Assembly: GCF_011801145.1 (NCBI RefSeq)
Contig: NZ_CP046172.1
Span: 8,556,001-8,620,000 of the forward strand
Length of the DNA: 64,000 nt
Origin: Nocardia arthritidis
GTDB taxonomy: Bacteria; Actinomycetota; Actinomycetes; Mycobacteriales; Mycobacteriaceae
Direction: 5' to 3'
The notes under the pieces were generated by a model that was given only the letters and a program-made list of their open reading frames with translations, made no database searches and was not told the origin of the DNA. The stretch's first letter is position 1. Each line of letters begins with the position of its first letter. This document shows, in pieces, positions 53,021-61,891 of this stretch. Position numbers and translations under genes: made by a program.

Positions 53021-54403
53021 TCAGGCGACCACGCTGTGCACCGGATACGGCGGCGACCGCAGATCCCAACGCAGCTCGGACTCCAATTGTCCGGCTACCG
53101 AGATCAGCAGCTGATCGGAACCGGGCGGGCCGAGTAATTGCACGCCGATCGGTATGTCATCCGAATCGAAGCCGCCTGGAATCGAAATACTCGGCCAACC
53201 GAGTACGCTCCACGGCCACGTATATTGAAATGCGGTGATTACCGCCGTTCGCGTTGCGGGGTCGTCCAGCATATCGATGCAGTCGGCCGGAAGTGCGGGA
53301 ATCGGAACGGTCGGGGCCAGCACGATATCGCAGGTCTCGAAGACCGCGCCGATCTTCCGCGCGGATCGCGATTCGGTTCGCCCGGCGAGTGCGGCCAGCG
53401 GACCGATGATCGAACCGAATCGGGTGTATGCCCGCGTGCGCTCGTCCAGTTCCGCTTCGGCGAGCGCACTGGCGACCCGGCCCGCCTGGTTGGCCGCCCT
53501 TGTGAAGAAGTTCAGGCCGACCAGCCAATCCTGCGGCGACTCGGCGTCGGATACCTCGTGCCCCAGCCCGCGCAGCGCCGCCGCGGTGCGCAGCAGACCG
53601 GCCTCGATGTCGGCGTGCAGCGGTGCCGGACCCGGCGGGAAAATCGCTCGGCGAGCCACGGCGATTCGGCAGGGCCGCACCGCGATTTCCGCCGCCCGTT
53701 CCGGATGAATGATGTCGAGCAGTAGCGCCGCATCCGATACCGTCCTGGCCAATGGGCCGACGATATTCAGCTCGCTGGGAAATGCGGCGGACAGCATTTC
53801 CGGCCGGGCGGGCCTGGTGGGCCTGATACCGACCAAATTCGTCCAGGCCGCGGGGATTCGAATCGACCCGCCGACATCGGAACCGAGCGCGGCGGGCACC
53901 AGCCGGGCCGCCACCGCCGCCGCGCTGCCACCGGAGGATCCGCCGGGCGTGCGGTCGAGATTCCATGGATTCCTGGTGACCCCGAATGCCGGACCGCTGG
54001 TGAACGGCCAGCGCCCGAGCTCGCACATATTCGTTTTGCCGACCACGATGGCGCCCGCGTCCCGCAGTCGCCGCACGACCGCCGAATCCGCCGATTGCTT
54101 CGGGAACGTACCGGCACATCCGTAGGCCGTCGGCTCGCCGGCAATGTGCAGATTGTCCTTGACCGCGATCGGGACGCCGAGCAGCGGCGGCCGCTCGCCC
54201 GCGGACACCAGCGCATCCGCCTCGGCGGCCTCCGTCAGCGCCCGCTCCCGGACAATGCGGAAGGCATTCAGATCGCGCTGGCTCTCCTGTATCCGTTCGA
54301 GCGAACGAGATACCGCGTCACGCGAACTCAATTCGCGTCGCGCTATCGCGGCTGCCATTTCCCGCAGCCCGAGACACGCCGCATCTCCGGTATCGTCGGC
54401 CAC
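53021..54403 (-). CDS. Amidase-signature family hydrolase
   Basis: 460 residues. The amidase-signature triad is visible: K82 (PIAVKDN), cis-Ser156 and nucleophile Ser180 in TPGGSSGGSAAAVAARLVPA and GSDVGGSIRIPAAW. It hydrolyses an amide or ester; GatA-like length but no GatB/C genes nearby. GTG at 54403 with GAAGGAG. The tight spacing to the upstream CGNR-like gene (30 bp) makes it part of the cluster; removal or exchange of a C-terminal amide, or trimming of the product, is possible. Confidence 0.88.
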   Translation of the reverse strand: MADDTGDAACLGLREMAAAIARRELSSRDAVSRSLERIQESQRDLNAFRIVRERALTEAAEADALVSAGERPPLLGVPIAVKDNLHIAGEPTAYGCAGTFPKQSADSAVVRRLRDAGAIVVGKTNMCELGRWPFTSGPAFGVTRNPWNLDRTPGGSSGGSAAAVAARLVPAALGSDVGGSIRIPAAWTNLVGIRPTRPARPEMLSAAFPSELNIVGPLARTVSDAALLLDIIHPERAAEIAVRPCRIAVARRAIFPPGPAPLHADIEAGLLRTAAALRGLGHEVSDAESPQDWLVGLNFFTRAANQAGRVASALAEAELDERTRAYTRFGSIIGPLAALAGRTESRSARKIGAVFETCDIVLAPTVPIPALPADCIDMLDDPATRTAVITAFQYTWPWSVLGWPSISIPGGFDSDDIPIGVQLLGPPGSDQLLISVAGQLESELRWDLRSPPYPVHSVVA

Positions 54404-54433
54404 GAATACTCCTTCAACGTCCGTCGGTCATAT

Positions 54434-54850
54434 TTATTCGGACGCGTCGCGGTCCGGCGATCGTCTTTGATGGATTTCGCACATTTTCCGGATGCAGCCG
54501 TTCGACTTGTCGATGAATAAATTCGAACAGGTCCCCACCGCACAGGTCTTCACCCGGCGCCAGCCATCGGCGTGCACCAGATATGCGAGCCAGAACAGAC
54601 CCTCCGCCAGCGTGGGTTCGGTCCCGTCGGCGACAAGCGTCCACTGCGATCCGGGATCGACGCGCTGAATGCGAACGGTCACACCGGTGTCCCGCAGCGC
54701 CGAATTCAGTCGCTCGGATGCCTCGTCCACCTTCCCGGCGCGCAAAGCGGCGCTCAGATCCCGGATCCTCGGATCGGAGTTCAGCATGGACTCCACCGCG
54801 GGCAGGTTGGGCAGATACATCAATCCGGCGTGCAGGGGTATCTTTTTCAT
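54434..54850 (-). CDS. Truncated CGNR zinc-finger/ABATE-like protein
   Basis: 138 residues. The C-terminal CAVGTCSNLFIDKSNG and KMCEIHQR match the CGNR zinc-finger beginning (two Cys, then Cys), but the final C-G-N-R is replaced by MCEIHQRRSPD and the protein ends soon after. The N-terminal ABATE-like domain (usually ~120 residues) is represented only by LAEGLFWLAYLVHADGWRRVK and a short leader. Family length is usually about 180-200. It may be a shortened but functional regulator or a relic; the gene has normal codon bias. ATG at 54850. Confidence 0.6.
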   Translation of the reverse strand: MKKIPLHAGLMYLPNLPAVESMLNSDPRIRDLSAALRAGKVDEASERLNSALRDTGVTVRIQRVDPGSQWTLVADGTEPTLAEGLFWLAYLVHADGWRRVKTCAVGTCSNLFIDKSNGCIRKMCEIHQRRSPDRDASE

Positions 54851-54885
54851 TGCCGAAACCGAAATTCATCGACCATCGCGTCCCA

Positions 54886-54901
54886 CATACCCCCGGGTAT
54901 G
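54886..54901. promoter_or_regulatory. 7-bp inverted repeat in promoter of the CGNR-like/amidase unit
   Basis: CATACCC-CC-GGGTATG, 36 bp before the CGNR-like start. A second short palindrome CTATTAATAG lies at 54920-54929. Both fall in an AT-richer gap and mark a likely promoter/operator. Confidence 0.5.
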
Positions 54902-55096
54902 AAATTCCGTTCAATACCTCTATTAATAGCAAGACACTAACAGCATGATCTGCATGACGCAAGGGTCGACACAAATTCCGGACCACCGTCCAGCGGAAGA
55001 TCGGAACGATACAGCGAAAACCCTTCCTTCAAGATCGAGCCGGTGGCAGAAAATATTGGGTATTGACAGTTCGGAATAAATCGATAAAACGCGCTA

Positions 55097-55133
55097 CCGG
55101 AGTGACATTGACGTTGCGTCAATGTCACTCCGG
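55097..55133. promoter_or_regulatory. 37-bp perfect palindrome, operator or terminator
   Basis: 17-bp perfect arms (CCGGAGTGACATTGACG and its complement) around TTG, ending 5 bp before the TylF-type stop codon. It can fold as a strong terminator for the upstream operon. Its centre also repeats the TTGACGTTRCGTCAA core found at 50771-50785, so a dual role is possible. Confidence 0.7.
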
Positions 55134-55137
55134 CAAT

Positions 55138-55932
55138 TCATTTACGCCAATACACCCCGCATTGATCGATGGTGACCAACTCCGGCTCCTGCTCGCCCGC
55201 GCTCTTCAGGTAGTCGTGCACCGCGAGCCGGCATTCGTCCAGGAAGTGATAGTCGTCCACCACCACATATCCACCCGGCGAGACCTTCGGATACAGGTGT
55301 TCCAGGGTGGCCCTGGTCGATTCGTAAAGGTCGTTGTCCACCCGCAGGATCGCCAGCCGCTCGACCGGTGCGCTCGGCAGCGTATCCGCCAGCCAACCGG
55401 GTAGGAAACGCACCTGTTCGTCGAGCAGGTCGTATGCCCGGAAATTATCCCGTACATCCGCTTCCGAACCACCGTTCAGAAATTCGTCTTTCATCCGCGC
55501 GGCCGCCTGCTCGTACTGTTCGGCGGTTAATTTCGCGTCGCCGTAAACATCGCTCATCCGATATCCGGTATCGGATGGCGGCTCCGGGAAACCCTGGAAC
55601 GAATCGGCAAGCCATACCGTTCGGTCCGTGACGCCGTAAGCCCGGAGCACGCCGCGCAGGAAGATCATCGCGCCGCCACGGCCGACCCCGGCCTCCAGGA
55701 AATCGCCGGGCACGCCATCGCGCAGCACCGATTCCGTCAGCTCCCGGAGGTTGTCGAGCCGGGCGAAGCCGACCATCGTATGCGCCCGGCTCGGGCAGTC
55801 CAGGCCCGCCATCCGCGCGGCCGCGTCGAACGGCACGGCGGGCCCCCATGCCGGGCTGATCGGCGGGTCGCGGTAGATCATGCCGGTCACCGCGCGTTTC
55901 AACAGGTCCAGGTACAGGTCCTGGTGCGCCAT
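55138..55932 (-). CDS. TylF/MycF-type O-methyltransferase
   Basis: 264 residues. The SAM motif FLEAGVGRGGAMIFLRGVLRAYG, the metal-site region ILRVDNDLYESTRATLEHLYP and VVVDDYHFLDECR match macrocin O-methyltransferase-type enzymes, which use Mg2+ to methylate a sugar hydroxyl. With the glycosyltransferase and epimerase genes upstream it suggests an O-methylated sugar on the product. It closes a run of genes ending at the 55097-55133 palindrome. Confidence 0.88.
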   Translation of the reverse strand: MAHQDLYLDLLKRAVTGMIYRDPPISPAWGPAVPFDAAARMAGLDCPSRAHTMVGFARLDNLRELTESVLRDGVPGDFLEAGVGRGGAMIFLRGVLRAYGVTDRTVWLADSFQGFPEPPSDTGYRMSDVYGDAKLTAEQYEQAAARMKDEFLNGGSEADVRDNFRAYDLLDEQVRFLPGWLADTLPSAPVERLAILRVDNDLYESTRATLEHLYPKVSPGGYVVVDDYHFLDECRLAVHDYLKSAGEQEPELVTIDQCGVYWRK

Positions 55933-55947
55933 TGGGTACGTCCTTCC

Positions 55948-56892
55948 TCAGGCCGCGCGGGTGAGCCCGTGCGGGGCCTTCCAGTGCTCGCCCTCGGTCT
56001 TGATGAACCAGTCGATCGTCTCGGCGAGCCCGTCGGCCAACCCGCGCAGCGAGTCGGGTTCGATGCCGACCTCACGCAGCGTCCGGGTGTCCGCGGAGAC
56101 CGGGGTGGTCGGATCCTCGCCGGGGCGCATCGGCAGGTCGACGATCGGCACCCTGGCGAAGCCGCGTTCCACGATGAGATCGATGGCCAGTTCGGCCATA
56201 TGCCGGATGGTGGTCGATTCGACCGGCCCGACCTCGACCACGTCGAGCACCCGCCCGGCCGCGGCCGTCTCCAGCGCCGATACCAGCGCCCGCGCGACAT
56301 CGCCGACGTACACCATGTCCGACACCTGACGCCCGCCGCCGTACAACTCGACCGGCATGCCGGACAACCCGCGGCACACCACCGCCGGGGTGATCTTGCG
56401 GACCTTGCTGGACCCGAACGGCGCGGCCGCCAATTGCCTTGGGCCGTAGGCATTTACCACCCGCACACAGTTGACCTTGGTACCCCGGTCCCGGTTGTAC
56501 ATCCGGACGAATCGCTCGACGGTCGTCTTGGAGATCGAGTAGGCGTTGTTCATCCAGTGGTTGCCCACGCAGATGTACACGCCGGGCAGGTCGTACTGCG
56601 CGATCGACTCGAGGAAGTTCAACCCGCCGAAGAGGTTGGTCTCCGCCGCCGGGCGCGGATTGTTCAGCGTCTCCTGCGTGCCGAGCACCGCGGCCAGATG
56701 GATGACGGCGTCGCAGTGCGCGGCGAACTCCACCATCGCGCTCGCGTCGCGGATATCGCCGAGCATCACCTCCCAGCGCGCGTGCGGGCGGCGCTGATGG
56801 TCGAACACCACGGGCTCGTGCCCGCGCTGTGTCAGTTCCTCGCACACATATGTGCCGATGAACCCGTTTCCTCCGGTTACTCCAACCCTCAT
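55948..56892 (-). CDS. NAD-dependent nucleotide-sugar epimerase/dehydratase
   Basis: 314 residues. Rossmann GGNGFIG at residues 7-13 and active-site YxxxK at Y118-K122 (YSISK); the C-terminal substrate region (FGSSKVRKITPAVVCRGLSGMPVELYGGG and VSDMVYVGDVARAL) is the GalE/RmlB extended-SDR type. It probably alters the NDP-sugar donor used by the adjacent glycosyltransferase. It is 15 bp from the TylF gene and 30 bp from the glycosyltransferase gene, one unit. Confidence 0.88.
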   Translation of the reverse strand: MRVGVTGGNGFIGTYVCEELTQRGHEPVVFDHQRRPHARWEVMLGDIRDASAMVEFAAHCDAVIHLAAVLGTQETLNNPRPAAETNLFGGLNFLESIAQYDLPGVYICVGNHWMNNAYSISKTTVERFVRMYNRDRGTKVNCVRVVNAYGPRQLAAAPFGSSKVRKITPAVVCRGLSGMPVELYGGGRQVSDMVYVGDVARALVSALETAAAGRVLDVVEVGPVESTTIRHMAELAIDLIVERGFARVPIVDLPMRPGEDPTTPVSADTRTLREVGIEPDSLRGLADGLAETIDWFIKTEGEHWKAPHGLTRAA

Positions 56893-56922
56893 GGCTCCTC
56901 CGTTGCCTCAGGTAACTGCACG

Positions 56923-58101
56923 TCACTTGCCGATGACCGGCGCCGCCCCGGCGACGAGCGCGCGCAGGTCGTCGGGCATCCGGTCCATGCGCGGCAACAG
57001 GCCCATCCGCTGCCGCAGCCGTGCGGCGCGGTCGCGGAAGCCCGGATCGTCGAGCACCCGGCCGATCGCCGCGCGCATCGCATCCGCGGTCGCCGCCGCC
57101 GGATCGACGACGGTGGCCACGCCGAGCTCGCCGAGCCGGCGCGCGCTGGCCGGGTGGTCGCCGAAAAGCGGTACCGCGACCATCGGGACGCCCGCGCCGA
57201 ATGCCTCACGGACACCGTTGAATCCGGCGTGCGTGATGAACAGGCCGCAGTGCCGCAGCAGCGCGCGCTGCGGCACGAACGACTCCAGCCGGACGTTGCC
57301 CGGGCGCGCGCCCGCCCAACCGTCCGGATCCATCCCGAGCGCGACGACACCGGTCACCGGCAGCTCGCCGAGCGCGGTGATGATCGCGTTCAGCAGCGCG
57401 GTCGCCCGTTGATCGAAGACGGGTGCGTTCATCCCCAGGCTGGCCAATACCAGCGGCCCGTCGCCCGCCGGCAGCGGGCACGGCTCGGCATCCGCCGCTT
57501 CGTCCGCGACGGACGGTTGGTAGTAGTTCGCATCCGGCCACCGCAGCTCGGGCGGGTAGTAGTCGGCGGGTACCAGCCCGATCCGGAACGAGCGCACCGG
57601 ATGCCACGGATCGTCCACCGCGGGCAGGCCGAACGCCGCGCGCAACTGATTGAGCTCGGCCAACGCGCCGGGTGCCGCGCACGGCGAAAGCGGTGCGATA
57701 TCGACGGTTCCGTGCGGCACGCCGAGGCATTGCGCGGCGATATACCCGCCGAGTTCGGTGGAATCGCGCAGTACGCAATCCGGCGCCAGCGGCCGCAGCG
57801 CATCGGTGATATCGGTGGCCTGCCGGTGGGTCCATGGCGTGATGAACGGATGCGCGGGCGGCCGGTCCGGCGGACCGGATCGCGGCCACGGCGTGCCATT
57901 CGTGAGCGCGGCGATGATTTCGTCGGTGGACATCAGGCTCGGCACCGGCACCATCGGGAAACCCGCGCGCTCGATCTGCTCGGCCACGCTCGGACCCGAT
58001 ACGACGACGACATCGTGACCGGCGGCCCGGATCGCGCGGGCCGCGGCGAGCACACCGACCAGGTGACTCGGATTCGCATGACTGGACAGTGCGACGCGCA
58101 T
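56923..58101 (-). CDS. GT-B glycosyltransferase (MGT/GT1 type)
   Basis: 392 residues: the N-terminal acceptor domain starts MRVALSSHANPSHLVGVLAA, and the donor site is HAGFNGVREAFGAGVPMVAVPLFGDH near residue 300, the GT1 signature for natural-product glycosyltransferases. The ATG at 58101 overlaps the methyltransferase stop (TGATG). The frame running further upstream is an artefact. It attaches a sugar to the product core. Confidence 0.9.
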   Translation of the reverse strand: MRVALSSHANPSHLVGVLAAARAIRAAGHDVVVVSGPSVAEQIERAGFPMVPVPSLMSTDEIIAALTNGTPWPRSGPPDRPPAHPFITPWTHRQATDITDALRPLAPDCVLRDSTELGGYIAAQCLGVPHGTVDIAPLSPCAAPGALAELNQLRAAFGLPAVDDPWHPVRSFRIGLVPADYYPPELRWPDANYYQPSVADEAADAEPCPLPAGDGPLVLASLGMNAPVFDQRATALLNAIITALGELPVTGVVALGMDPDGWAGARPGNVRLESFVPQRALLRHCGLFITHAGFNGVREAFGAGVPMVAVPLFGDHPASARRLGELGVATVVDPAAATADAMRAAIGRVLDDPGFRDRAARLRQRMGLLPRMDRMPDDLRALVAGAAPVIGK

Positions 58102-58922
58102 CAGAAACCCACCATCTGCTCCGGCGCACCACTGCCGGAATAGAGCTTCGAATATTTCTCCCGCTGGCTTGCGGCATAGGCCCGCCAGGCATCCGGCGCC
58201 ATCGTCACGCCGAGCGCCCGGTGCGGGCCGAGCGGCACGGTGTCGCCGGTGGCCAGCGCGGCCCGGTCGGCGACCGCCGCGGCGACCTGCTCGACGGTCA
58301 CGCCGCCGGGATCCCAGGTGGCGTAGAACTTGCCCTTCGTGAACGCCAGCGGCAGCAGCCGTCCGGTCAGATACTCCGACCAGAATGCCATGGCGACACC
58401 CGGAATATGTGCGCTGGACCAGTCGTCGACGGCCAGCACCCCGCCGGGGCCGAGCAGCCGCCGAGCGGTCTGGATATCGGCATGCGCGACATCGTAGGTG
58501 TGCCCGCCGTCCACGTGCACCAGACGACACGACCCGGCGGCCACCAGCGTGCCGAGTTCGGCAGACGGCCGCGCGTGCACGATCGGCAGCCGCGGATGGA
58601 AACGCAGATAGTTCCGCTCGAAGTCGGCCTGCCGCAATCCGGGATAGAACGCCGCGTTCTCACTCTGGTTGTCCGCGTCCTGTGCCGCGGAATCGAACAG
58701 GTCGCAGACGATCAGCGATTCGCCCCGTCGCGCGAAGTAGCCGAGCAGAATCGCGCTTTTGCCGTGGTAGGCACCGATTTCCAGGATGTCGCCGGTAATT
58801 CCGGCGCGCGCCTGGATATCGTCGATGGCGCCGAGCAGTTCCGCGTCGGTCGGGTAGAGCCATCCCGCCACGTCGTCATCGGCCGGTGCGGCGATCAGCT
58901 CGAGATATTCGGTCACACTCAT
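58101..58922 (-). CDS. Class I SAM-dependent methyltransferase (Methyltransf_24-like)
   Basis: 273 residues. Motif I ILEIGAYHGKSAILLGYFA, acidic post-I strand LIVCDLFDSAAQD, and VHVDGGHTYDVAHADI plus GVLAVDDWSS in the metal-dependent O-MT/Cmcl-like group. It may methylate a sugar or the peptide core. Overlaps both neighbours (ATGA, TGATG). Confidence 0.85.
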   Translation of the reverse strand: MSVTEYLELIAAPADDDVAGWLYPTDAELLGAIDDIQARAGITGDILEIGAYHGKSAILLGYFARRGESLIVCDLFDSAAQDADNQSENAAFYPGLRQADFERNYLRFHPRLPIVHARPSAELGTLVAAGSCRLVHVDGGHTYDVAHADIQTARRLLGPGGVLAVDDWSSAHIPGVAMAFWSEYLTGRLLPLAFTKGKFYATWDPGGVTVEQVAAAVADRAALATGDTVPLGPHRALGVTMAPDAWRAYAASQREKYSKLYSGSGAPEQMVGF

Positions 58923-60055
58923 ATCAGTCGTCCTGTCGTGGTGAATGGGAGCGATCGCACCGATTGGGAGAACCCGTCGTCATCGATCCGCACCGCGGCG
59001 GGATCCACCATCGGGTCCAGCTCCAGCAGGCCGCGCAAGGCCGCGGCGACCTGGATCCGCGCGCTGGTGGCGCCGAGGCAGTAGTGCGTGCCCTTGCCGA
59101 ACGTGATGTTGTCCGCACGGCCGCGCGCCGGGCAGAAATCCAGCGGCCGCTCGACCCGGGCGGGATCGGTGTTCACAGCCGGAATATCAACCAGCACAGG
59201 CGTTCTCGGATCCAGATGGACACCGAGGCAGTCGCAGGGCTCGGTCACCCAACCGGCGACGACGAGGAACGGCGGCACCAGGCGCATCGCCTCCTCGGCG
59301 ACCTGCTCGATATCGAATTCACCGGCCCGCACCCGAGCGAGCAATTCCCGGTCGCCGAACAGCGCACGCACCGAAACGCCTATGCCGGTGCCGATTTGGG
59401 GCACACCCGCCGCGAGCAGTTGGGCGATCGTCGCGACATCGGCCCAGGCCGAGGTGTCGTGCGTCTCGGCATAGCGGCGCAGCGCTGCCATCAGCGGAGT
59501 CGGTCGCGATTCGGCCAGCGCGTCACGCAGGCACCGCAGGGCCGCCGCGAAGGCCGCCAGATGCTTCTCGGGCAGCTCCAATACTCCCCGAAACCGTTGC
59601 CGCAGAATGAACATCAGCACGTGGTAGGCCTTGGTCAGCGCGGGCCAACTCGGCTCGGTGAACCCCATCAGGTCGAAGGTGCTGTGCAGGCCGTACGGCG
59701 TGATGAACGCGGGCACCAGATCGCCGAAGGCGGGCAGCCCGCGACGCAGGTCGGCGGCGATGGCATCGAAGCGGGATGCGAAGGGGCGCAGGGCCGTCGC
59801 GGTGTAGGCGCGGCGCAGCTCCGGCCCGAATTCCGGATGATTGGCGCCGCGCCGGTACCACAGCTCGAAGAACTGCTCGACGGTCGGAATGTCGTTGACG
59901 CCGGGCAGCGGCACGGAACTCCGATCCGGATCGAGCGACATGCCGATATGCGGATCGCGCAGCGCGATATCGGCGAGCTCGTGGGTGCGCACCACCCACT
60001 GGCCGGTATCCGGCCGCCACTCCAATCCGGCTGGCAGCGTTGTCTTTTCGGTCAT
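58919..60055 (-). CDS. Cytochrome P450 with altered I-helix
   Basis: 378 residues. Haem loop FGKGTHYCLG, Cys326, and ExxR (EEAMR) are present, but the I-helix reads LLAAGVPQIG: the usual acid-Thr pair of AGxET is Pro-Gln. This pair normally protonates the iron-peroxo intermediate, so unusual chemistry such as coupling is possible. It is paralogous to the P450 at 62428 (shared FFxLWY and PY.xHSTF.xx.G segments). The ATG at 60055 overlaps the previous stop. Confidence 0.88.
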   Translation of the reverse strand: MTEKTTLPAGLEWRPDTGQWVVRTHELADIALRDPHIGMSLDPDRSSVPLPGVNDIPTVEQFFELWYRRGANHPEFGPELRRAYTATALRPFASRFDAIAADLRRGLPAFGDLVPAFITPYGLHSTFDLMGFTEPSWPALTKAYHVLMFILRQRFRGVLELPEKHLAAFAAALRCLRDALAESRPTPLMAALRRYAETHDTSAWADVATIAQLLAAGVPQIGTGIGVSVRALFGDRELLARVRAGEFDIEQVAEEAMRLVPPFLVVAGWVTEPCDCLGVHLDPRTPVLVDIPAVNTDPARVERPLDFCPARGRADNITFGKGTHYCLGATSARIQVAAALRGLLELDPMVDPAAVRIDDDGFSQSVRSLPFTTTGRLI

Positions 60056-61287
60056 ATCCCACTCCTGAACGGCAAGGTCAGGTAGCCCCGGGTCATGAAT
60101 TCGCCGTATGGCCGCGCACCGGCGAGCGACGCCGGAGCCGCGACATGTTCGACGAGCGCGCCGAGCAGATGGCCGAGCGCCCGCCGGGAGATCAACGCAC
60201 CCAGACACGAGGTGGCGCCGACACCGAAGCCGAGATGGCGGGCGGCCGCTCGCGGATCTCGGTGGATGTCGAACCGCCCCGCGTCCGCCCACTGCCGCTC
60301 GTCCCGATTGGCCGATCCGGTCAGGCACACCACGAGCGCGCCCGCCGGAATCGTCACCCCGCCGATCTCGGCGTCGGTCCTGGCCAGCCTCCCGAGTGCC
60401 TGGGTCGAGGTGTCGTAGCGCAGCCCCTCCTCGACCGCACCGGCGATCAACGAGCGGTCCGCGCGCACCGCACGATACGAATCCGGTTCGCGCAGCAGGG
60501 CATTCATCAGCGTGCCGAAGCTGAACACCAGACCCTGATGGGTGACCAGCGAGATCATCAATCCCGTGCCGAGCACGAATTCGAGGTGCGCGCCGACACC
60601 GCCGCGGCCCGGAATTTCGCCGGGGTGCGCGGCGAGGTATCCGACGAAATCGTCGGCCGGCGAGGTCATCCGGTCCACCGCCTGTCGCGCGAACAGGCGG
60701 CGGATCTCGCGCGCCAGGCGCACCTGCCCGTCCTGCTCGCCGGTCGCGTATCCGGATTCCGTCCACGCCTGGAACAGCGGAAAGTCGGCGGCCGATACGG
60801 CGAGCAGACCGGCGAGCAGCCGAGTCGTCAACGGCGCCGCATAATCTCGGATGAGATCCACCGGGTCGGCCGTCTTTCCGAGTTCCGCTGCGGCGGCGGC
60901 ACATTCGCGTTCGAAATCCGGCCAAAGCGTATCGACGAAGCCGGAGGCCAGCGCCCGTCCGGTGGTACGGCGACCCGCCGAACGCCGCGCCGCGTCCGCC
61001 GGATTCACCTGCGGCGCATGCGGAACCCGCCACGACACCGCGCCGCCGCGCACCGCCGCCTGCAGCATACGCAGGAACGGCTGCCCGACCGCATCGAAAG
61101 TCGCTGTGTTGTTGAATATTTCGAGGCACAGGTCATATCTGCTGACGAACCAGCAGTCCCATCGCCGCGAATAATGCACCCCGCCATCGGCGCGCAGCCG
61201 GGCGTATTCGGGATACGGATCGGCGATGAGCGCGGGCCCGGTGAGCTCCAGCGGCTCGCTGCTGGTGGAAATCTGCGGCGCGACCAC
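60052..61287 (-). CDS. Cytochrome P450 with altered haem loop and I-helix
   Basis: 411 residues. The haem-ligand loop is FGVGATSCLG (Cys361), where FGxGxHxCxG normally has His or Arg two before Cys; here Thr-Ser. ExxR is EGLR. The I-helix LMISLVTHQG does not contain AGxET. It shows only general P450 similarity to its neighbours. GTG at 61287. Functional haem binding seems likely from the Cys and ExxR, but the missing polar pair suggests atypical catalysis. Confidence 0.85.
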   Translation of the reverse strand: MVAPQISTSSEPLELTGPALIADPYPEYARLRADGGVHYSRRWDCWFVSRYDLCLEIFNNTATFDAVGQPFLRMLQAAVRGGAVSWRVPHAPQVNPADAARRSAGRRTTGRALASGFVDTLWPDFERECAAAAAELGKTADPVDLIRDYAAPLTTRLLAGLLAVSAADFPLFQAWTESGYATGEQDGQVRLAREIRRLFARQAVDRMTSPADDFVGYLAAHPGEIPGRGGVGAHLEFVLGTGLMISLVTHQGLVFSFGTLMNALLREPDSYRAVRADRSLIAGAVEEGLRYDTSTQALGRLARTDAEIGGVTIPAGALVVCLTGSANRDERQWADAGRFDIHRDPRAAARHLGFGVGATSCLGALISRRALGHLLGALVEHVAAPASLAGARPYGEFMTRGYLTLPFRSGI

Positions 61288-61288
61288 G

Positions 61289-61891
61289 TCAAGACCTGCG
61301 AATCATCCGGTACCACATGGGTCCGGCGTCCGGTGTGCGCCGAATGCTGCCGGGTGTCGCCGACACCAGCTCCCAGAACGGCGCGAAACCGGTGTCTATT
61401 TCCTCCGGACGCACGCTGAGCGGCCCCTTGGTGAACGCGTACAGGTACAGCGTCGCGCCGGGCTCGGCGAATCGCGCGATGCCCTCGGCGTAACGCGGTT
61501 TCGCCTCGTCGCGCAGGCTGTGCGAACAGCCGAAATCGAGTAGGAAGTCGTATCGGCCGCGCAGCGCGTCCGGCGGAATGTCCACCAGGTCGCACTGGAC
61601 GAATTCGATATCCACACCGTTGTCCGCCGCTTTGCGCCGAGCCTGTTTGAGCGCCTCCTCCGCGATATCCACACCGGTCACCGACCAGCCGTGCTGGGCG
61701 AGATAGACCGATTTCGATCCGGCGCCACATCCGAGATCCAGCGCCCGGCCGGGCCGCAGCGCATCCGGCCCCTCGATCAAATCGACCAGTTCGGGCATGG
61801 GCGGACCGAGATCCCACGGCGAAAAGCCGACCTTGTACGCGAAGTTGTAGGCGCGGTTCACCAACTTCGATGATTTCGCTGGCGGGTTCAT
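61289..61891 (-). CDS. Class I SAM methyltransferase (TehB/thiopurine-like)
   Basis: 200 residues with SAM motif ALDLGCGAGSKSVYLAQHG and VTGVDIAEEALKQARRKA, then IEFVQCDLVDIP and FLLDFGCSHSL, all canonical for small class I methyltransferases. The ATG at 61891 overlaps the VOC gene stop (ATGA). Its substrate is unknown; sited between P450 genes it is probably a tailoring enzyme. Confidence 0.85.
   Translation of the reverse strand: MNPPAKSSKLVNRAYNFAYKVGFSPWDLGPPMPELVDLIEGPDALRPGRALDLGCGAGSKSVYLAQHGWSVTGVDIAEEALKQARRKAADNGVDIEFVQCDLVDIPPDALRGRYDFLLDFGCSHSLRDEAKPRYAEGIARFAEPGATLYLYAFTKGPLSVRPEEIDTGFAPFWELVSATPGSIRRTPDAGPMWYRMIRRS

Noticed and set aside
54937..55128. 63-residue minus-strand frame ending in SCRSCC, considered as a RiPP precursor
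   Set aside because: It starts with a GTG inside the perfect palindrome, has no RBS, lacks an acidic leader, and its C-terminus does not look like a thiopeptide core.
55097..55133. Reading the palindrome as only a terminator
   Set aside because: It fits a terminator by position, but the core shared with 50764-50792, which is not at a gene end, argues that it is at least also a protein-binding site.
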